A DNA stretch of 64,000 bases from Paenibacillus phytorum (GTDB lineage: Bacteria; Bacillota; Bacilli; Paenibacillales; NBRC-103111): assembly GCF_013141715.1 (NCBI RefSeq), contig NZ_WHOA01000030.1:82284-146283 (forward strand), given 5' to 3'. The notes beneath the pieces are model-generated. The model had not been told where the DNA came from and made no database searches. It saw only the letters and a program-made list of their open reading frames with translations. Position numbers and translations under genes: made by a program. The stretch's first letter is position 1; each line of letters begins with the position of its first letter. Shown here piece by piece: positions 8,523 through 17,884 of this stretch.

Positions 8523-11500
8523 TTATTCTATAAGCAGGCGTAAATTGTTGTCCCCAATCAAGATGGATTCCATTTTTTCTTCCTTAGCGAATCTTACACT
8601 GGAAAGCAGTACATTCTCTTGCAGAACATGATCAAAACGCTCCAACGCTTCTTTCAACGTCGAATTGACATCGAGAACAAGATCGACTCGTTTATCAATA
8701 GGCAGCTCCAGCTTTTTACGATAATCCTGAATTGCACGTATGATTTCTCGTACAAGACCCTCCTGCTCCAATTCTTCCGTTATTGATGTGTTTAAAGCTA
8801 CCGTGATCTGGTTACTGGAAGCAGAAGCAAACCCTTCTTTGGCTTGTTTTTCCACAAGCATCTCATCGAGTGTGATATGAAGTTCCTCTCCGTCGATCGT
8901 TACTTCAAGAAAACCACTATCGACCGCTTGCTTGGTATCTGAAGTAGACAATTGTTTAAAGTGGTTTTGCAGAGGGCCAACGAATTTGCCATACTTTTTC
9001 CCGGCCACCTTAAGATTCAGCTTCATTTTGAAGTCAACAAAGCCGCTGTCACTTTGTTCTACACGGATTCCTTTAATGTTTATTTCGTCTTTAATGATTT
9101 CCTCAAAACGACTTAGGTCGAAATTGCTATCGAGCGAAACGATCAACTCGGAGAGAGGCTGGCGTGTCTTGATACCTGTATCATTCCGAATATTTCGAGC
9201 CAACTCAACGATCTGCCGTGCGGTTTCCATGTCACTCTCGAGCGTTAAGTCGATGGCTGAATGAATCACACTTGGATAATCAGCCAGATGAACGCTGCCT
9301 TCTCCTCCGAGGTTACCGTAAATGTCCTCGGCAATGAGCGGCGCATACGGCGCTATCATCCGCGAGAGTGTCAGCAGCACTTCACGCAGTGTCTGATACG
9401 CTGAGACTTTATCAACGGTCATTTCACTGCCCCAGAAACGGTCGCGAGAGCGACGGATGTACCAGTTACTCAACTCGTCGACAAAACTTTCGATTTGCTT
9501 CGCTGGGTTTAAGAAGTCGTTAATCTCCAAGCCCTTACCTACATTTTGCAGTGTGCTGTTTAGTCTTGATAATATCCAGCGATCCAATTCGTTCGTATGC
9601 TTGTGAGCCGGATGATCCTCGTGCTTATATTGGTCAATCGTTGCATATAACGCATAAAAAGCGTGTGTGTTATTGATCGTATCGACCACTTTGGATTTCG
9701 CTTCGGCAACAATTTGCTTAGAGAAGCGCTTGCTGTTCCAAGGTGCGCTGTCTGACAGCAGGGCCCATCGAAACGCATCCGTACCAAATTCATCTATGAT
9801 TTCCCATGGATCGATGCCGTTTCCTTTGCTTTTAGACATTTTTTGTCCGTTCTCATCCAATACATGTCCGGTAGAAAGAACGGCTTTGTAAGGCGATTTG
9901 CCGTTATACAACGTTGAAACAGCAAGTAGACTGAAGAACCAGCCCCTTGTTTGGTCAATCCCTTCGCAGATCATATCCGCGGGATACTGCTCATTGAACA
10001 ACGTCTCATCCCCGAATGGATGATGATACTGCGCAAAAGGCATAGAACCGCTATCGAACCAGACGTCGATCACCTCAGGGGTTCTTTCCATGATGCCTCC
10101 ACAAGAGCAGCGCAGTTTCACTTCATCGATGTAAGGCTTATGCAGCTCCAAGCTTTCGTCAATTGGCGTTATTGATTTTTCCCGCAAATCTTTGTGGCTT
10201 CCCGGTGCATATTCCGTTCCGCAATCCCCACATAACCAAACGTTCAGCGGGGTACCCCAATAACGATTACGGCTGATGTTCCAATCGACAAGCTCTTCAA
10301 GGAACTTACCGAAGCGCCCTTCGCGGATGTGGGAGGGATACCAGTCGACTTTACTGTTGTTCTCAATCAATTGCTCTTTAATTGCGGTCGTTTTGATAAA
10401 CCAGCTCTCCATCGCATAATAGAGCAGCGGGGATTTACAGCGCCAGCAGAAAGGGTAACTATGCTCATAGCGCTCTTTGGAAAATAGCAGGCTGCGTTCA
10501 GACAAGTGTTTCACGATATCGACGTCACAATCTTTGACGAAGCGTCCAGCGAAGTCTGTGATCTGATCATTGTAACGTCCTGCCAAGTTCACTACATTCA
10601 CAAAATCCAGTTCGTGTCGGCGAGCAGTTCGGTAATCATCTTCACCATGCGCAGGAGCAATATGGACGATACCCGTACCACTCGTATCCATGACATAGTC
10701 AGCATCTACGACGATATGTCCTTTGGTTGGGCTAATATAGCCGAAAGGAGGCTCGTAGGCGGTGCCGACGAATTCCAATCCTTTATGCACAGATAAAACT
10801 TCGTAGTCTTGTTTGAATACTTTTTCCGCGAGATTTTTCGCAACGATATAAACTTCGCCTTTTTGTTTCACTTTGACATAATCTATGTCTTTATTTACTG
10901 CCAACGCTACATTCGCAGGTAGAGTCCATGGGGTCGTCGTCCAAGCCAGAAAGATTTCGCTCGCGTTTTTACTCTTGAATTTCACAGTGGCACTTAAATC
11001 TTTCACGTCTTCATAGCCTTGCGCAACCTCGTGAGAACTGAGTGTTGTTTGGCAGTCGGGACAATAAGGGCTTACACGGTGCCCCTTGTATAATAGTCCT
11101 TTGTTATGGATATTGGATAAAATATGCCAAACACTCTCGATATAACCGTTATTGAGCGTAACATAGGGGTTATCCATATCCGTCCAGTAGGCGATAGCTT
11201 CCGTCAGTTCACGCCATTGCTTTTCATATTCAAATACGCTGCTTTTGCATTTCTCAACAAATTCGGCTACGCCGTATTTTTCAATCTCTTGTTTTCCCGA
11301 GATACCAAGCTGCTTCTGCACGCCAAGCTCGACGGGCAATCCATGCGTGTCCCAACCAGCTTTGCGGATGACTTGGTACCCAGACATGGTTTTATAGCGG
11401 CAGATAAAATCTTTCACAACACGACCAAGCACGTGTCCGATATGGGGTGATCCGTTTGCCGTCGGCGGTCCTTCGTAAAAGACGAAGTTCGCTTTACCTT

Positions 11501-11603
11501 TGCGGTTTTCAATCGACTTGCGGAACGTACCATTCAATCTCCATTGCTCTAAAATGCGCAGTTCGCGGATTCTCGCTTTTTCTTTCACATCAATTTTTCT
11601 CAT
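8523..11603 (-). CDS. ileS: Isoleucine-tRNA ligase, eukaryote-like type 2
   Basis: 1026 aa cytosolic class I aminoacyl-tRNA synthetase charging tRNA-Ile. The HIGH motif is at residues 54-57 in GSPHIGHVLGRVVKD and KMSKS near residue 588 (GQKMSKSKGN). The editing domain (TTPWTLPANVALAV, near residue 228) and an anticodon-binding C-terminus are present. The length and the HIGHVLGR / AGWDTHGLPVELGVQKQLG signatures match the longer, eukaryote-like type 2 enzymes rather than the about 920-aa type 1. In published work type 2 enzymes are generally less sensitive to mupirocin. The normal HIGH order is kept, unlike the altered motif reported for hyper-resistant MupA. Expression is under a T-box leader. 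Confidence 0.96.
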   Translation of the reverse strand: MRKIDVKEKARIRELRILEQWRLNGTFRKSIENRKGKANFVFYEGPPTANGSPHIGHVLGRVVKDFICRYKTMSGYQVIRKAGWDTHGLPVELGVQKQLGISGKQEIEKYGVAEFVEKCKSSVFEYEKQWRELTEAIAYWTDMDNPYVTLNNGYIESVWHILSNIHNKGLLYKGHRVSPYCPDCQTTLSSHEVAQGYEDVKDLSATVKFKSKNASEIFLAWTTTPWTLPANVALAVNKDIDYVKVKQKGEVYIVAKNLAEKVFKQDYEVLSVHKGLEFVGTAYEPPFGYISPTKGHIVVDADYVMDTSGTGIVHIAPAHGEDDYRTARRHELDFVNVVNLAGRYNDQITDFAGRFVKDCDVDIVKHLSERSLLFSKERYEHSYPFCWRCKSPLLYYAMESWFIKTTAIKEQLIENNSKVDWYPSHIREGRFGKFLEELVDWNISRNRYWGTPLNVWLCGDCGTEYAPGSHKDLREKSITPIDESLELHKPYIDEVKLRCSCGGIMERTPEVIDVWFDSGSMPFAQYHHPFGDETLFNEQYPADMICEGIDQTRGWFFSLLAVSTLYNGKSPYKAVLSTGHVLDENGQKMSKSKGNGIDPWEIIDEFGTDAFRWALLSDSAPWNSKRFSKQIVAEAKSKVVDTINNTHAFYALYATIDQYKHEDHPAHKHTNELDRWILSRLNSTLQNVGKGLEINDFLNPAKQIESFVDELSNWYIRRSRDRFWGSEMTVDKVSAYQTLREVLLTLSRMIAPYAPLIAEDIYGNLGGEGSVHLADYPSVIHSAIDLTLESDMETARQIVELARNIRNDTGIKTRQPLSELIVSLDSNFDLSRFEEIIKDEINIKGIRVEQSDSGFVDFKMKLNLKVAGKKYGKFVGPLQNHFKQLSTSDTKQAVDSGFLEVTIDGEELHITLDEMLVEKQAKEGFASASSNQITVALNTSITEELEQEGLVREIIRAIQDYRKKLELPIDKRVDLVLDVNSTLKEALERFDHVLQENVLLSSVRFAKEEKMESILIGDNNLRLLIE

Positions 11604-11660
11604 GTGTAACTCACACTCCTCTAATAAAATGATTGGGGCTTATCGTGAAAATTTGTTGTA

Positions 11661-11945
11661 AAAAAACAAAAAAATCCCGTCCCGTAAGGGACGAGATTAC
11701 ATCTCGCGATACCACCCTAGTTCCATAACGATCATAAGGATATGATCATTATAGCTCTCGTTCTACGTACTATCATACGCGGCCCTTGTAACGGCGGGAT
11801 CCCGGGTCAGCTTACTAAAATTCCTTCAGCTTTCCTTCTCAGAGGGGATTTTCGGCTAAGTCTTGAATGTTGGCTTTCAGCTCTAGGCCAACTCTCTGGA
11901 AATCAAGGGGATTAGCGTACTCGTTCTCGTCAATGAATTTACATG
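11661..11945 (-). promoter_or_regulatory. T-box riboswitch (tRNA-Ile) upstream of ileS
   Basis: On the minus strand the leader has a Stem I region (GACGAGAACGAGTACGC near 11930, distal pair GGCCTAGAGCTGAAAGCC near 11880). It also has the T-box AGGGTGGTATCGCG (11718-11705) and a terminator made of CTCGTCCC/GGGACGGG with a long T tract (11700-11661). The bulge TGGT is complementary to the ACCA end of tRNA-Ile. An ATC triplet at 11849-11847, on the 3' side of Stem I, is a candidate Ile specifier, though the following base is C rather than the usual A. Uncharged tRNA-Ile would favour antitermination. Confidence 0.9.
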
Positions 11946-11968
11946 AATTAAAAACAATCAGTTAATTC

Positions 11969-11997
11969 ATTTTCACATCAACTTCATTGAATGTCAA
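11969..11997 (-). promoter_or_regulatory. Promoter of the ileS T-box transcript
   Basis: Minus strand TTGACA (11997-11992), 17-bp spacer, GAAAAT (11974-11969). The predicted start is near 11962, just upstream of the T-box Stem I. The -35 is perfect and the -10 matches at 4 of 6. Confidence 0.6.
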
Positions 11998-12157
11998 GTT
12001 CACTTTTGTTATGTAACATCCATTATAGCTAGTTTCAGATCCTTCACCGAGCGTAGTACCATTGTCATATACTGGAGCATGAAGATCACGAAATGATGCG
12101 TCCTAACAGGCGGCAGCAATTGCCACAAGAACCAAATTAAAATCTCCAATTATGAGC

Positions 12158-12174
12158 TAGGTTATGATAACCTA
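12158..12174. promoter_or_regulatory. Perfect 17-bp palindrome upstream of the arginase gene
   Basis: TAGGTTAT-G-ATAACCTA, arms of 8 bp with no mismatch, 115 bp before the arginase ATG. It overlaps a TATGAT (12163-12168) that could be a -10. It does not match the GlnR/TnrA, CodY or ARG-box consensus. The rest of 11998-12289 shows no gene. Confidence 0.45.
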
Positions 12175-12289
12175 ATTACAAACGAGCTTTATTCGAAGCG
12201 TTCACTCCAATGAAAGCGATTAAAGGATGCCTCTTAAAGATTCGCAACGAGTTTCTTGTATCAAAGTCCAGACCAGAGGAGCTGATCGT

Positions 12290-13207
12290 ATGAGTACCAA
12301 ACCGACTATTGCTGCGATTACTGTGCCATTTGATCTTGGAGCAGGTCGACGCGGAGCCAGCAAAGGACCGAAAGCCATTTTACAAGCAGGGTTAATTCGA
12401 GGTCTACAGCAAATGGATATTACAATCGATCATATCGCTGATATCCGTCTTCCGGATGATAAAGCGACTCCCTTGGCAGCTGAAGTTGATCAAACCAACC
12501 TTAAGTATTTGGCAGAGGTTCTCGAGGTAAATACACTTCTGGCTAAGCAAGTCTCTCAGGTCGTGGAACAAGGACGCTTTCCTCTCGTCATTGGCGGCGA
12601 TCATAGTATAGCTATCGGGACTTTAGCTGGATTATCCGGCCATTATCAAAACTTGGGTGTCATTTGGATCGATGCTCATTCCGACCTAAACTCAGCCGAT
12701 ACAAGTCCATCCGGTAATATTCATGGGATGTCATTGGCCGTCAGTCTAGGGATGGGGCATCCCTTATTGACCAGCATTATGGGCAGTCATGATAAAGTGA
12801 AAGCGGAGAATATCGTCCTGATTGCAGCAAGATCTCTCGACGAGGGCGAGAAGAAACTCATTCGCTCATTGGGAATCAAATGCTATACCATGTATGATAT
12901 AGATCGCAAAGGAATGGCTTCCATTATGCAAGATGCCATTGACTATATAAGCAGTAAAACAGACGGCGTGCATCTTAGTTTTGACGTCGATTCATTGGAT
13001 CCGATTGAAGCACCTGGAACAGGCACGATTGTAAAAGGTGGACTTCATTACCGCGAAGCTCACTTAGCTGTTGAGATGCTGCATGAAGCAGGCATTGTGA
13101 CATCAGCCGAATTCGTTGAGGTGAATCCTCTTCTCGACGACAATAACAAAACATCCCAATTAGCCGTTGGCTTAATTAGCTCCTTGTTGGGCAAGCAGAT
13201 TCTATAG
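12290..13207 (+). CDS. rocF: Arginase
   Basis: 305 aa after choosing ATG 12290, which has AGAGGAG nearby; the upstream in-frame ATG at 12227 has no ribosome binding site. Arginase hydrolyses L-arginine to ornithine and urea in the cytosol using two Mn ions. The ligands are visible in GGDHS, IDAHSD and SFDVDSLDP, plus the GxxYRE region (GGLHYREAH). The length equals Bacillus RocF. With the ornithine aminotransferase gene 3 kb downstream and aspartase between, it gives a partial arginine-to-glutamate catabolic route. The genes are not one operon; a perfect palindrome upstream may be the operator. Confidence 0.95.
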   Translation: MSTKPTIAAITVPFDLGAGRRGASKGPKAILQAGLIRGLQQMDITIDHIADIRLPDDKATPLAAEVDQTNLKYLAEVLEVNTLLAKQVSQVVEQGRFPLVIGGDHSIAIGTLAGLSGHYQNLGVIWIDAHSDLNSADTSPSGNIHGMSLAVSLGMGHPLLTSIMGSHDKVKAENIVLIAARSLDEGEKKLIRSLGIKCYTMYDIDRKGMASIMQDAIDYISSKTDGVHLSFDVDSLDPIEAPGTGTIVKGGLHYREAHLAVEMLHEAGIVTSAEFVEVNPLLDDNNKTSQLAVGLISSLLGKQIL

Positions 13208-13218
13208 ATTGAGACAAA

Positions 13219-13260
13219 AACCCGTTAGTCCCCGCTAACTGCGAGGATAACGGGTTATTT
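13219..13260 (+). terminator. Terminator after the arginase gene
   Basis: AACCCGTTA ... TAACGGGTT stem with a long loop and a weak T tract (ATTTGCTTG). Confidence 0.6.
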
Positions 13261-13359
13261 GCTTGTTACAGGTAGTAAATAAATGTAAGATATAGACATA
13301 ATCTTGGGTGGGGTGGCATCACTCACTGCCAAATACATAGACCAAGTGTGGAGCCTACA

Positions 13360-14067
13360 ATGAAAACCTTGAATCACTGGTACCTGCATCTCTTTCTGAT
13401 CTTGCTCTCGCTTTCCACAATTGGGGTCTACTTTTTGTTCAAAAACCAAACCTATTATGAATTTCTACTTTGGAACTTATTCCTCGCTTGGATTCCGTAT
13501 ATCCTTGCTGTGATAGCCCATTTTATACACACTCGTAAATCTATGATCTTGAAAAAATTCATTTTAATCGTAGTCGGATTAGCTTGGTTATTATTCCTGC
13601 CAAACTCTCCGTATGTCATTACGGACTTCATTCATTTAACGATTTTGAAGGACTCTTATGTACAAAAAGGAGCGCTCTCCTTTACATATTGGTATGATTT
13701 TTTCATCATCTTCTTATTTGCATGGAACGGTCTATTGCTAGGATGCAGCTCCATGTACATCATTCAAAAGATATGGAAAGAGCGATTCAATCACTTTGTT
13801 TCATGGCTGATCATCGCATTGACCGCGCTTCTATCCGGGTATGGCATACTTTTGGGAAGAGAATATCGCTTAAACAGTTGGGATGCTTTACTCAATAACG
13901 GAATACTGGAAATCCTGCGAGAAACTCTGCATCAAGAGGCCTTCGTTTTCTGCTTATTAGTCGGATTTGTTATCATGACGGTTTACATAACCTTTTATGT
14001 ACTCGTAAATGGCATAGGCAGCTCAAGAAATTCAAGTGCGTACACAAACGAAAAAACAAGGAGATGA
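13360..14067 (+). CDS. DUF1361 domain membrane protein
   Basis: 235-aa integral membrane protein with about six hydrophobic helices. The DUF1361 hallmarks are clear: LLFLPNSPYVITDFIHL near residue 85 and LGREYRLNSWD near residue 165. The function is unknown. ATG 13360 was chosen over GTG 13348 because GTGGAG itself forms the ribosome binding site 7 nt before it. Its TGA overlaps the ATG of the next gene (ATGA), so the two are translationally coupled. Confidence 0.85.
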   Translation: MKTLNHWYLHLFLILLSLSTIGVYFLFKNQTYYEFLLWNLFLAWIPYILAVIAHFIHTRKSMILKKFILIVVGLAWLLFLPNSPYVITDFIHLTILKDSYVQKGALSFTYWYDFFIIFLFAWNGLLLGCSSMYIIQKIWKERFNHFVSWLIIALTALLSGYGILLGREYRLNSWDALLNNGILEILRETLHQEAFVFCLLVGFVIMTVYITFYVLVNGIGSSRNSSAYTNEKTRR

Positions 14068-14453
14068 TTGTTATAACAACTATTAAAGGTGTGACGCCCA
14101 TTTTTAGAATGTTCGACGAGAGGAAGGCAAAGGAATTCTACATCGATTACTTGGGTTTTTCGTTAGGTTGGGAGCATCGTTTTGAGAGTGAGATGCCGCT
14201 TTACATGGAGGTTAGTTTAGGCGAATGTAAATTGCACCTTTCTGAGCATTATGGGGATTGCAGCCCGGGTGCAGCGGTTCGAATAGAAATCGTGGATATA
14301 GAAGCTTTTCATTCTAATTTGAAAAATAAAAAATATACCTATTCTCGTCCTGGCTTAGAAATGAGCCCATGGCATACCAGAGAAGTTTGCGTCACAGATC
14401 CATTCGGAAATAAGCTTACCTTTTATGAATCGTTGAACGACCATGTGGATTAA
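14064..14453 (+). CDS. VOC (glyoxalase/bleomycin-resistance fold) protein
   Basis: 129-aa small cytosolic protein with two beta-alpha-beta-beta-beta units: TPIFRMFDERKAKEFYIDYLGF, a middle metal-site strand with LHLSEH, then VTDPFGNKLTFYES. It is typical of glyoxalase/bleomycin-resistance-like proteins of the short FRxFDxxKAxEFY type. The substrate is unknown. The start is odd: ATG 14064 overlaps the upstream stop and abuts AAGGAG with no spacer. A rare ATT (14067) or ATA codon may be the real start, or coupling may place the ribosome. Confidence 0.85.
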   Translation: MIVITTIKGVTPIFRMFDERKAKEFYIDYLGFSLGWEHRFESEMPLYMEVSLGECKLHLSEHYGDCSPGAAVRIEIVDIEAFHSNLKNKKYTYSRPGLEMSPWHTREVCVTDPFGNKLTFYESLNDHVD

Positions 14454-14487
14454 GACGTCGCAAGCAGCAATCCAGAAAAATGATGCT

Positions 14488-14534
14488 AAAAACGCCCCCA
14501 ACTCATCTACCGATGGGTCGGGGGCGTTCGTTTT
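14488..14534. terminator. Bidirectional terminator between VOC gene and aspA
   Basis: AACGCCCCCAAC pairs with GGTCGGGGGCGTT, with T-rich sequence on the plus side (CGTTTT) and A-rich on the other (CTAAAAA). It serves both converging genes. Confidence 0.8.
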
Positions 14535-14589
14535 ATGAGCAGGCTTTAGCCAGCTGTCGTAGACTGCAAAGCTTCTTCACCCAGCAGCC

Positions 14590-16008
14590 CTAGTCGGCAG
14601 GTTGCAGCAATCTCTCGCCAGCGATGCCCGGCGTGGTCATCTGAATCGGATTGAGGATTTCTTCAATCTCCTCAGTTGTAAGCAGCCCACGCTCTAGGAT
14701 CAGCTCTTTGAGCGTCATGCCAGTGCGCACAGCTTCTTTCACTAGTTGCGCGGCGACTTCGTAGCCGAGATGCGGGTTCAAGGCTGTGACGATGCCGAAG
14801 CTTTGCTCGACATAAGTCGCACAGCGCTCGCGGTCGGCTTCCAAGCCCTCAATCGCAAAGCGCTCGAACACGTCAGCCGCGTTCCGCAGTATTTTCAGCG
14901 ATTGTAGAAGGTTGAACGCAAGTACGGGTCCCATTACGTTTAGTTCAAATTGACCGGCTTCGCAAGCCAAGCAGATGGTATGATCGTTGCCAATGACTTG
15001 GAACGCCACTTGATTCACGACCTCTGGCATAACAGGGTTTACTTTACCCGGCATAATGGAAGATCCTGGTTGTCTCGGTGGCAGTTTCAGCTCCCCTAAG
15101 CCTACGCGAGGACCTGAAGCCATTAATCGGATATCATTGCATATTTTCGAAAGGTTCACGGCGCATACTTTCAAGGAAGCGGAAAGCTCTGTGTAGGCAT
15201 CCATGTTTTGGGTGCCGTCGACCAAATGCTCGGCTAGTTCAATGGGTATTCCCACTTGCCCTTTTAGATGAAACATAACCCGTTCCACATACTCAGGCTT
15301 TGCATTAAGCCCTGTTCCTACAGCAGTAGCCCCCATATTAACGGTCAAAAGTCCCTTAGAAGCATGGCGAATACGATTAATATCACGCTGGATGACACGT
15401 GCATAAGCGCCGAATTCTTGGCCCATACGAATAGGAACTGCATCCTGAAGATGCGTTCGCCCCATTTTAATGACATCATCAAATTCCGTTTCCTTACGTG
15501 CAAAAGCACTCTGGAGTGAAATCATAGTTTCAATCAATTGCTCAGATAAACGGTACGCGGCAATTTTGATGGCGGTAGGGATAACGTCGTTTGTGGATTG
15601 CGACATGTTGACATGATTGTTCGGATTACAATGGAAATAATTGCCCTTTTCCTCGCCAAGCAGCTCCAAAGTCCGGTTAGCAAGCACTTCGTTCATGTTC
15701 ATATTGATGGAGGTTCCCGCTCCGCCTTGAATAGAATCAACAATAAATTCCTCAAGTAACTGACCTTGTCTAACTTCTTCAGCTGCTTTGACTAATTGTT
15801 CACCGATTTTTTTTGGCAGCATATGTGTTTCCATATTCGCAATTGCAGCTGCCCTTTTTACTTCTGCCAAAGCTGTAATGAGCTCTGCGTGAATTTTAAC
15901 TCCCGTAATTGGGAAATTCTCTAATGCACGCATCGTTTGAATGCCATAATAAGCTTGGGATGGAACTTGTTTTTCACCTATAAAGTCTTTTTCAATGCGA
16001 TGAGTCAT
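14590..16008 (-). CDS. aspA: Aspartate ammonia-lyase
   Basis: 472 aa from ATG 16008; a slightly longer start at 16020 abuts AAGGA without a spacer, so the inner ATG is preferred. Aspartase deaminates L-aspartate to fumarate and ammonia. The superfamily signature GSSIMPGKVNPVMPE lies near residue 317. GAGTSINMNMNEVLANR near 95 and QSTNDVIPTAIKIA near 136 also fit, and aspartase is favoured over fumarase by MNMNEV and the N-terminal RIEKDFIGEKQVP. It is a monocistronic minus-strand gene. Together with arginase and ornithine aminotransferase it forms an amino-acid catabolism cluster. Confidence 0.94.
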   Translation of the reverse strand: MTHRIEKDFIGEKQVPSQAYYGIQTMRALENFPITGVKIHAELITALAEVKRAAAIANMETHMLPKKIGEQLVKAAEEVRQGQLLEEFIVDSIQGGAGTSINMNMNEVLANRTLELLGEEKGNYFHCNPNNHVNMSQSTNDVIPTAIKIAAYRLSEQLIETMISLQSAFARKETEFDDVIKMGRTHLQDAVPIRMGQEFGAYARVIQRDINRIRHASKGLLTVNMGATAVGTGLNAKPEYVERVMFHLKGQVGIPIELAEHLVDGTQNMDAYTELSASLKVCAVNLSKICNDIRLMASGPRVGLGELKLPPRQPGSSIMPGKVNPVMPEVVNQVAFQVIGNDHTICLACEAGQFELNVMGPVLAFNLLQSLKILRNAADVFERFAIEGLEADRERCATYVEQSFGIVTALNPHLGYEVAAQLVKEAVRTGMTLKELILERGLLTTEEIEEILNPIQMTTPGIAGERLLQPAD

Positions 16009-16020
16009 CGTAGACACCAT

Positions 16021-16531
16021 TCCTTTTTTCTACAAAGTATATTGCTCGAAGTTGCTAAGTAGGTGTTCCGAAAATCCTTCTAACTCTCTGCCGCTAGACC
16101 AATTGAACGCAATGCATGGCATTCATAAGCGCTCATCTGAAGAATTCGCGACCGCTTTCGAGAATCCTGCAATATCTGACACGTTCTGTAATAAATTTTT
16201 GACCACTGATCAATTCTCCCGCTTCTAATAATATTTCCTATTTCGACAATTCAAGTCTTCTCATATTTGCAACATTATAAATGGATTTGCACATAATGAT
16301 TGAACTTGGCCAATTTCGTGAAGACTTGTATCACTGTCTAAAGCTATGTATTTATATATGCTAGGAGAAGCACAAACGCATAGGGGATTTACCTCATAGG
16401 ATTTATATTTGCAACGTTCATGAGTTGACGAATACAATGGATTAAACAAGCTCGCTATGTGAGACAATTAGAAAGATACAGGGAATGCCGGCGAGTTTGG
16501 CTTACAAGCTGCACGTCAGGGAGGAATTGTT
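16021..16531. other. Intergenic region between aspA and rocD
   Basis: 511 bp with no convincing gene; a 68-codon minus-strand frame at 16261-16467 lacks homology features and a ribosome binding site. A minus-strand TATACT about 10 bp upstream of the aspA start region could be its -10. On the plus strand TTGGCTTACAAGCTGCA (16498-16514) fits GG-N10-GC of sigma-54 promoters but lies too near the rocD ribosome binding site to be convincing. Confidence 0.3.
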
Positions 16532-17731
16532 ATGGATACGATAAGTTCGATGATTATTGAAAAAACGGAAAAATACGGGGCACGCAATTACCATCCGCTG
16601 CCTATCGTGATATCGAAAGCGGAAGGCGTTTGGGTCGAGGATCCAGAAGGAAACCGTTACATGGATATGCTTAGCGCTTACTCCGCCTTAAATCAAGGAC
16701 ATCGTCATCCTCACATTCTGAGAGCGCTTCATGAGCAAGCCGAGAAGGTAACTCTGACATCTAGAGCTTTCCATAGTGAGACGTTAGGTTCGTTTTATGA
16801 AAAATTAGCGAATTACACAGGTAAGCCGATGATTTTACCGATGAATACAGGTGCCGAAGCGGTCGAAACCGCAGTAAAGGCTATTCGCCGTTGGGGCTAC
16901 GAAGTGAAAGGAATCCCTGCCGATCAAGCCGAAATTATTGTCTGTGAAGGGAATTTCCACGGACGGACAGTGACGATCACTTCCTTCTCCTCGTCGCCGG
17001 AATATCAACGCGGCTTCGGGCCTTTTACGCCGGGGTTCCGCATTATTCCCTACGGGGATGCGGCGGCGCTGCGTGAGGCCATCGGCCCGAACACGGCGGG
17101 TTTCCTGTTCGAGCCTATTCAAGGTGAGGCCGGTATTGTGATTCCGCAGGCTGGTTACCTGCGGGAATGTTATGAGCTATGCCAGGCGAATAACGTGTTG
17201 TTCGTCGCGGACGAAATCCAAACAGGATTTGGCCGTACGGGTCGCCGCTTCGCATGCGACTGGGAAGGCGTAACGCCGAACCTGTACATCATGGGCAAAG
17301 CCCTCGGCGGCGGTGTGTTCCCGATCTCGGCGGTCGCCGGTGATCGAGAGGTTCTTGATGTTTTCGAGCCGGGCTCCCACGGCTCGACGTTCGGGGGTAA
17401 TCCGCTCGGCTGCGCCGTCGCGATCGCGGCGCTGGAGGTCACCCTGAACGAGCGGCTCGCAGAGCGCTCGGATGAGCTTGGCTCTTATTTCCTGAAGCGA
17501 CTTCAGGAAATTCAATCTCCACAGATTACGGAGATTCGCGGCCGCGGGCTGTTCATCGGTATTGACCTTAAGGTTTCAGCTCGTCCGTTCTGTGAAGAGC
17601 TGAAAGCCAAGGGTCTACTGTGCAAGGAGACACACGAGCACATTATTCGCTTGGCTCCGCCTCTTACGATTACGAAGGAAGAGCTCGATTGGGCTTGGCA
17701 GCAAGTAAATGACGTGCTGAATGAAGCCTAG
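16532..17731 (+). CDS. rocD: Ornithine-oxo-acid transaminase
   Basis: 399 aa, the standard size for RocD, a PLP-dependent class III aminotransferase converting ornithine plus 2-oxoglutarate to glutamate semialdehyde and glutamate. Seen: [20 protein letters not shown] (the ornithine-enzyme N-terminus), [13 protein letters not shown], the [11 protein letters not shown] motif with the PLP-ring aspartate, and the PLP lysine at residue 256 in [10 protein letters not shown]. The ribosome binding site GGGAGGAATT is well placed. It continues the product of arginase toward glutamate/proline; no rocA or rocE is in the window. Confidence 0.95.
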   Translation: MDTISSMIIEKTEKYGARNYHPLPIVISKAEGVWVEDPEGNRYMDMLSAYSALNQGHRHPHILRALHEQAEKVTLTSRAFHSETLGSFYEKLANYTGKPMILPMNTGAEAVETAVKAIRRWGYEVKGIPADQAEIIVCEGNFHGRTVTITSFSSSPEYQRGFGPFTPGFRIIPYGDAAALREAIGPNTAGFLFEPIQGEAGIVIPQAGYLRECYELCQANNVLFVADEIQTGFGRTGRRFACDWEGVTPNLYIMGKALGGGVFPISAVAGDREVLDVFEPGSHGSTFGGNPLGCAVAIAALEVTLNERLAERSDELGSYFLKRLQEIQSPQITEIRGRGLFIGIDLKVSARPFCEELKAKGLLCKETHEHIIRLAPPLTITKEELDWAWQQVNDVLNEA

Positions 17732-17747
17732 TTCATCAAGCATAATA

Positions 17748-17786
17748 AGCCCTCTAGCTTTTGTTGAAGCTAGAGGGCTTTGCTTT
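17748..17786 (+). terminator. Terminator after rocD
   Basis: AGCCCTCTAGCTT, 6-nt loop, AAGCTAGAGGGCT, then TTGCTTT. Perfect 13-bp stem. Confidence 0.88.
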
Positions 17787-17884
17787 AAATTTGCTTTAAG
17801 ATTGTTTTTCATCGTTATAGAGCCACTTTTACGAACTGCTGCCAATTTAGCGATGAAAAACAACGTTACAGCACCCCGACTATT

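Noticed and set aside
16261..16467. 68-codon frame between aspA and rocD
   Set aside because: No ribosome binding site, domain or family-like composition.
16498..16514. Sigma-54-like promoter TTGGCTTACAAGCTGCA before rocD
   Set aside because: GG-N10-GC fits, and roc genes use sigma-54 in Bacillus, but transcription would begin at the ribosome binding site itself, and no activator site or RocR gene is visible.
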